A stretch of DNA of 13,235 bases from a bacterium Ga0077546 (GTDB lineage Bacteria; Cyanobacteriota; Vampirovibrionia; Obscuribacterales; Obscuribacteraceae): NCBI GenBank assembly GCA_001464165.1, contig LNEX01000426.1, positions 1-13,235 of the forward strand. The letters are read 5' to 3'. Positions 13,197 through 13,235 of the stretch are shown here, piece after piece. The notes below the pieces were generated by a model that saw only the letters and a list, made by a program, of their open reading frames with translations, searched no databases and was not told the DNA's origin. The stretch's first letter is position 1, and the number at the start of each line of letters is the position of its first letter. The translations under genes were made by a program, and so were the position numbers.

Positions 13197-13235
13197 GCTG
13201 GCAATTAGCTTCTCTTGCTCTGTGGGTGACCCCTC

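Noticed and set aside
1..13235. CRISPR arrays, tRNA or rRNA genes, insertion-sequence transposases, integrases
   Set aside because: I looked for regular spaced repeats, cloverleaf sequences, and transposase or integrase motifs and saw none; the only sizeable repeats are the 2119/8454 pair and the 18-bp array.

Overview
The window is bacterial, with Shine-Dalgarno starts, sigma70-like promoters and short operons. It looks like a chromosomal or plasmid accessory 'defence island'. Base composition is moderate, and there is no rRNA, tRNA or core housekeeping gene that would fix the lineage, so I do not assign one. Nearly every recognisable gene belongs to a toxin-antitoxin, nuclease or anti-invader family, and intact modules alternate with clearly decayed ones.

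Layout from left to right. (1) 143-856 (-): an acidic hypothetical protein. (2) 1029-1990 (-): an AbiE locus with an intact AbiEi antitoxin/repressor; its AbiEii toxin still starts at the classic ATGA overlap but dies after 56 codons. (3) 1991-2291: a divergent regulatory region with a TATAAT box inside an inverted repeat, a perfect 10+1+10 palindrome, and a ~65-bp block that recurs at 8454-8520. (4) 2292-5307 (+): a two-gene operon encoding a TOTE-type archaeo-eukaryotic primase fused to an SF2 helicase, plus a 154-aa helical partner of unknown function. (5) 5380-6257 (-): a nucleotidyltransferase-fold protein with an AT-hook-like N-terminus and a 75-aa partner overlapping by ATGA, behind a promoter with a palindrome between -35 and -10. 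(6) 6391-6617 (+): a shredded DUF1016/YhcG-type nuclease gene. (7) 6672-8313 (-): an HTH-ImmA/IrrE metallopeptidase regulator with a PIN-domain RNase-like protein, read from a near-consensus promoter. (8) 8582-9715 (+): a broken TM0106-family RecB-like nuclease, then 9857-10076 (+), a fragment of a class I methyltransferase. (9) 10142-10645 (+): a small membrane/TPR-like protein. (10) 10874-11971 (+): a probable PDDEXK-fold protein, converging on 12051-13196 (-), a large PIN-like (DUF4935-type) protein whose 5' end may lie beyond the window.

The intact modules are each self-contained regulator/effector or effector/partner pairs. The four decayed loci (AbiEii, DUF1016, TM0106 nuclease, methyltransferase) have lost effector or enzyme functions, while the AbiEi repressor persists without its toxin. 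The most unusual signal is the shared ~65-bp block. It sits exactly 50 bases behind the TATAAT box of two unrelated regulator genes (AbiEi and HTH-ImmA) and upstream of the two large rightward genes (the TOTE helicase and the dead TM0106 nuclease). It therefore looks like a reused divergent control module, or a pair of old recombination boundaries around a 6.3-kb cassette. The best candidate for an under-described system is the TOTE primase-helicase with its 154-aa partner.
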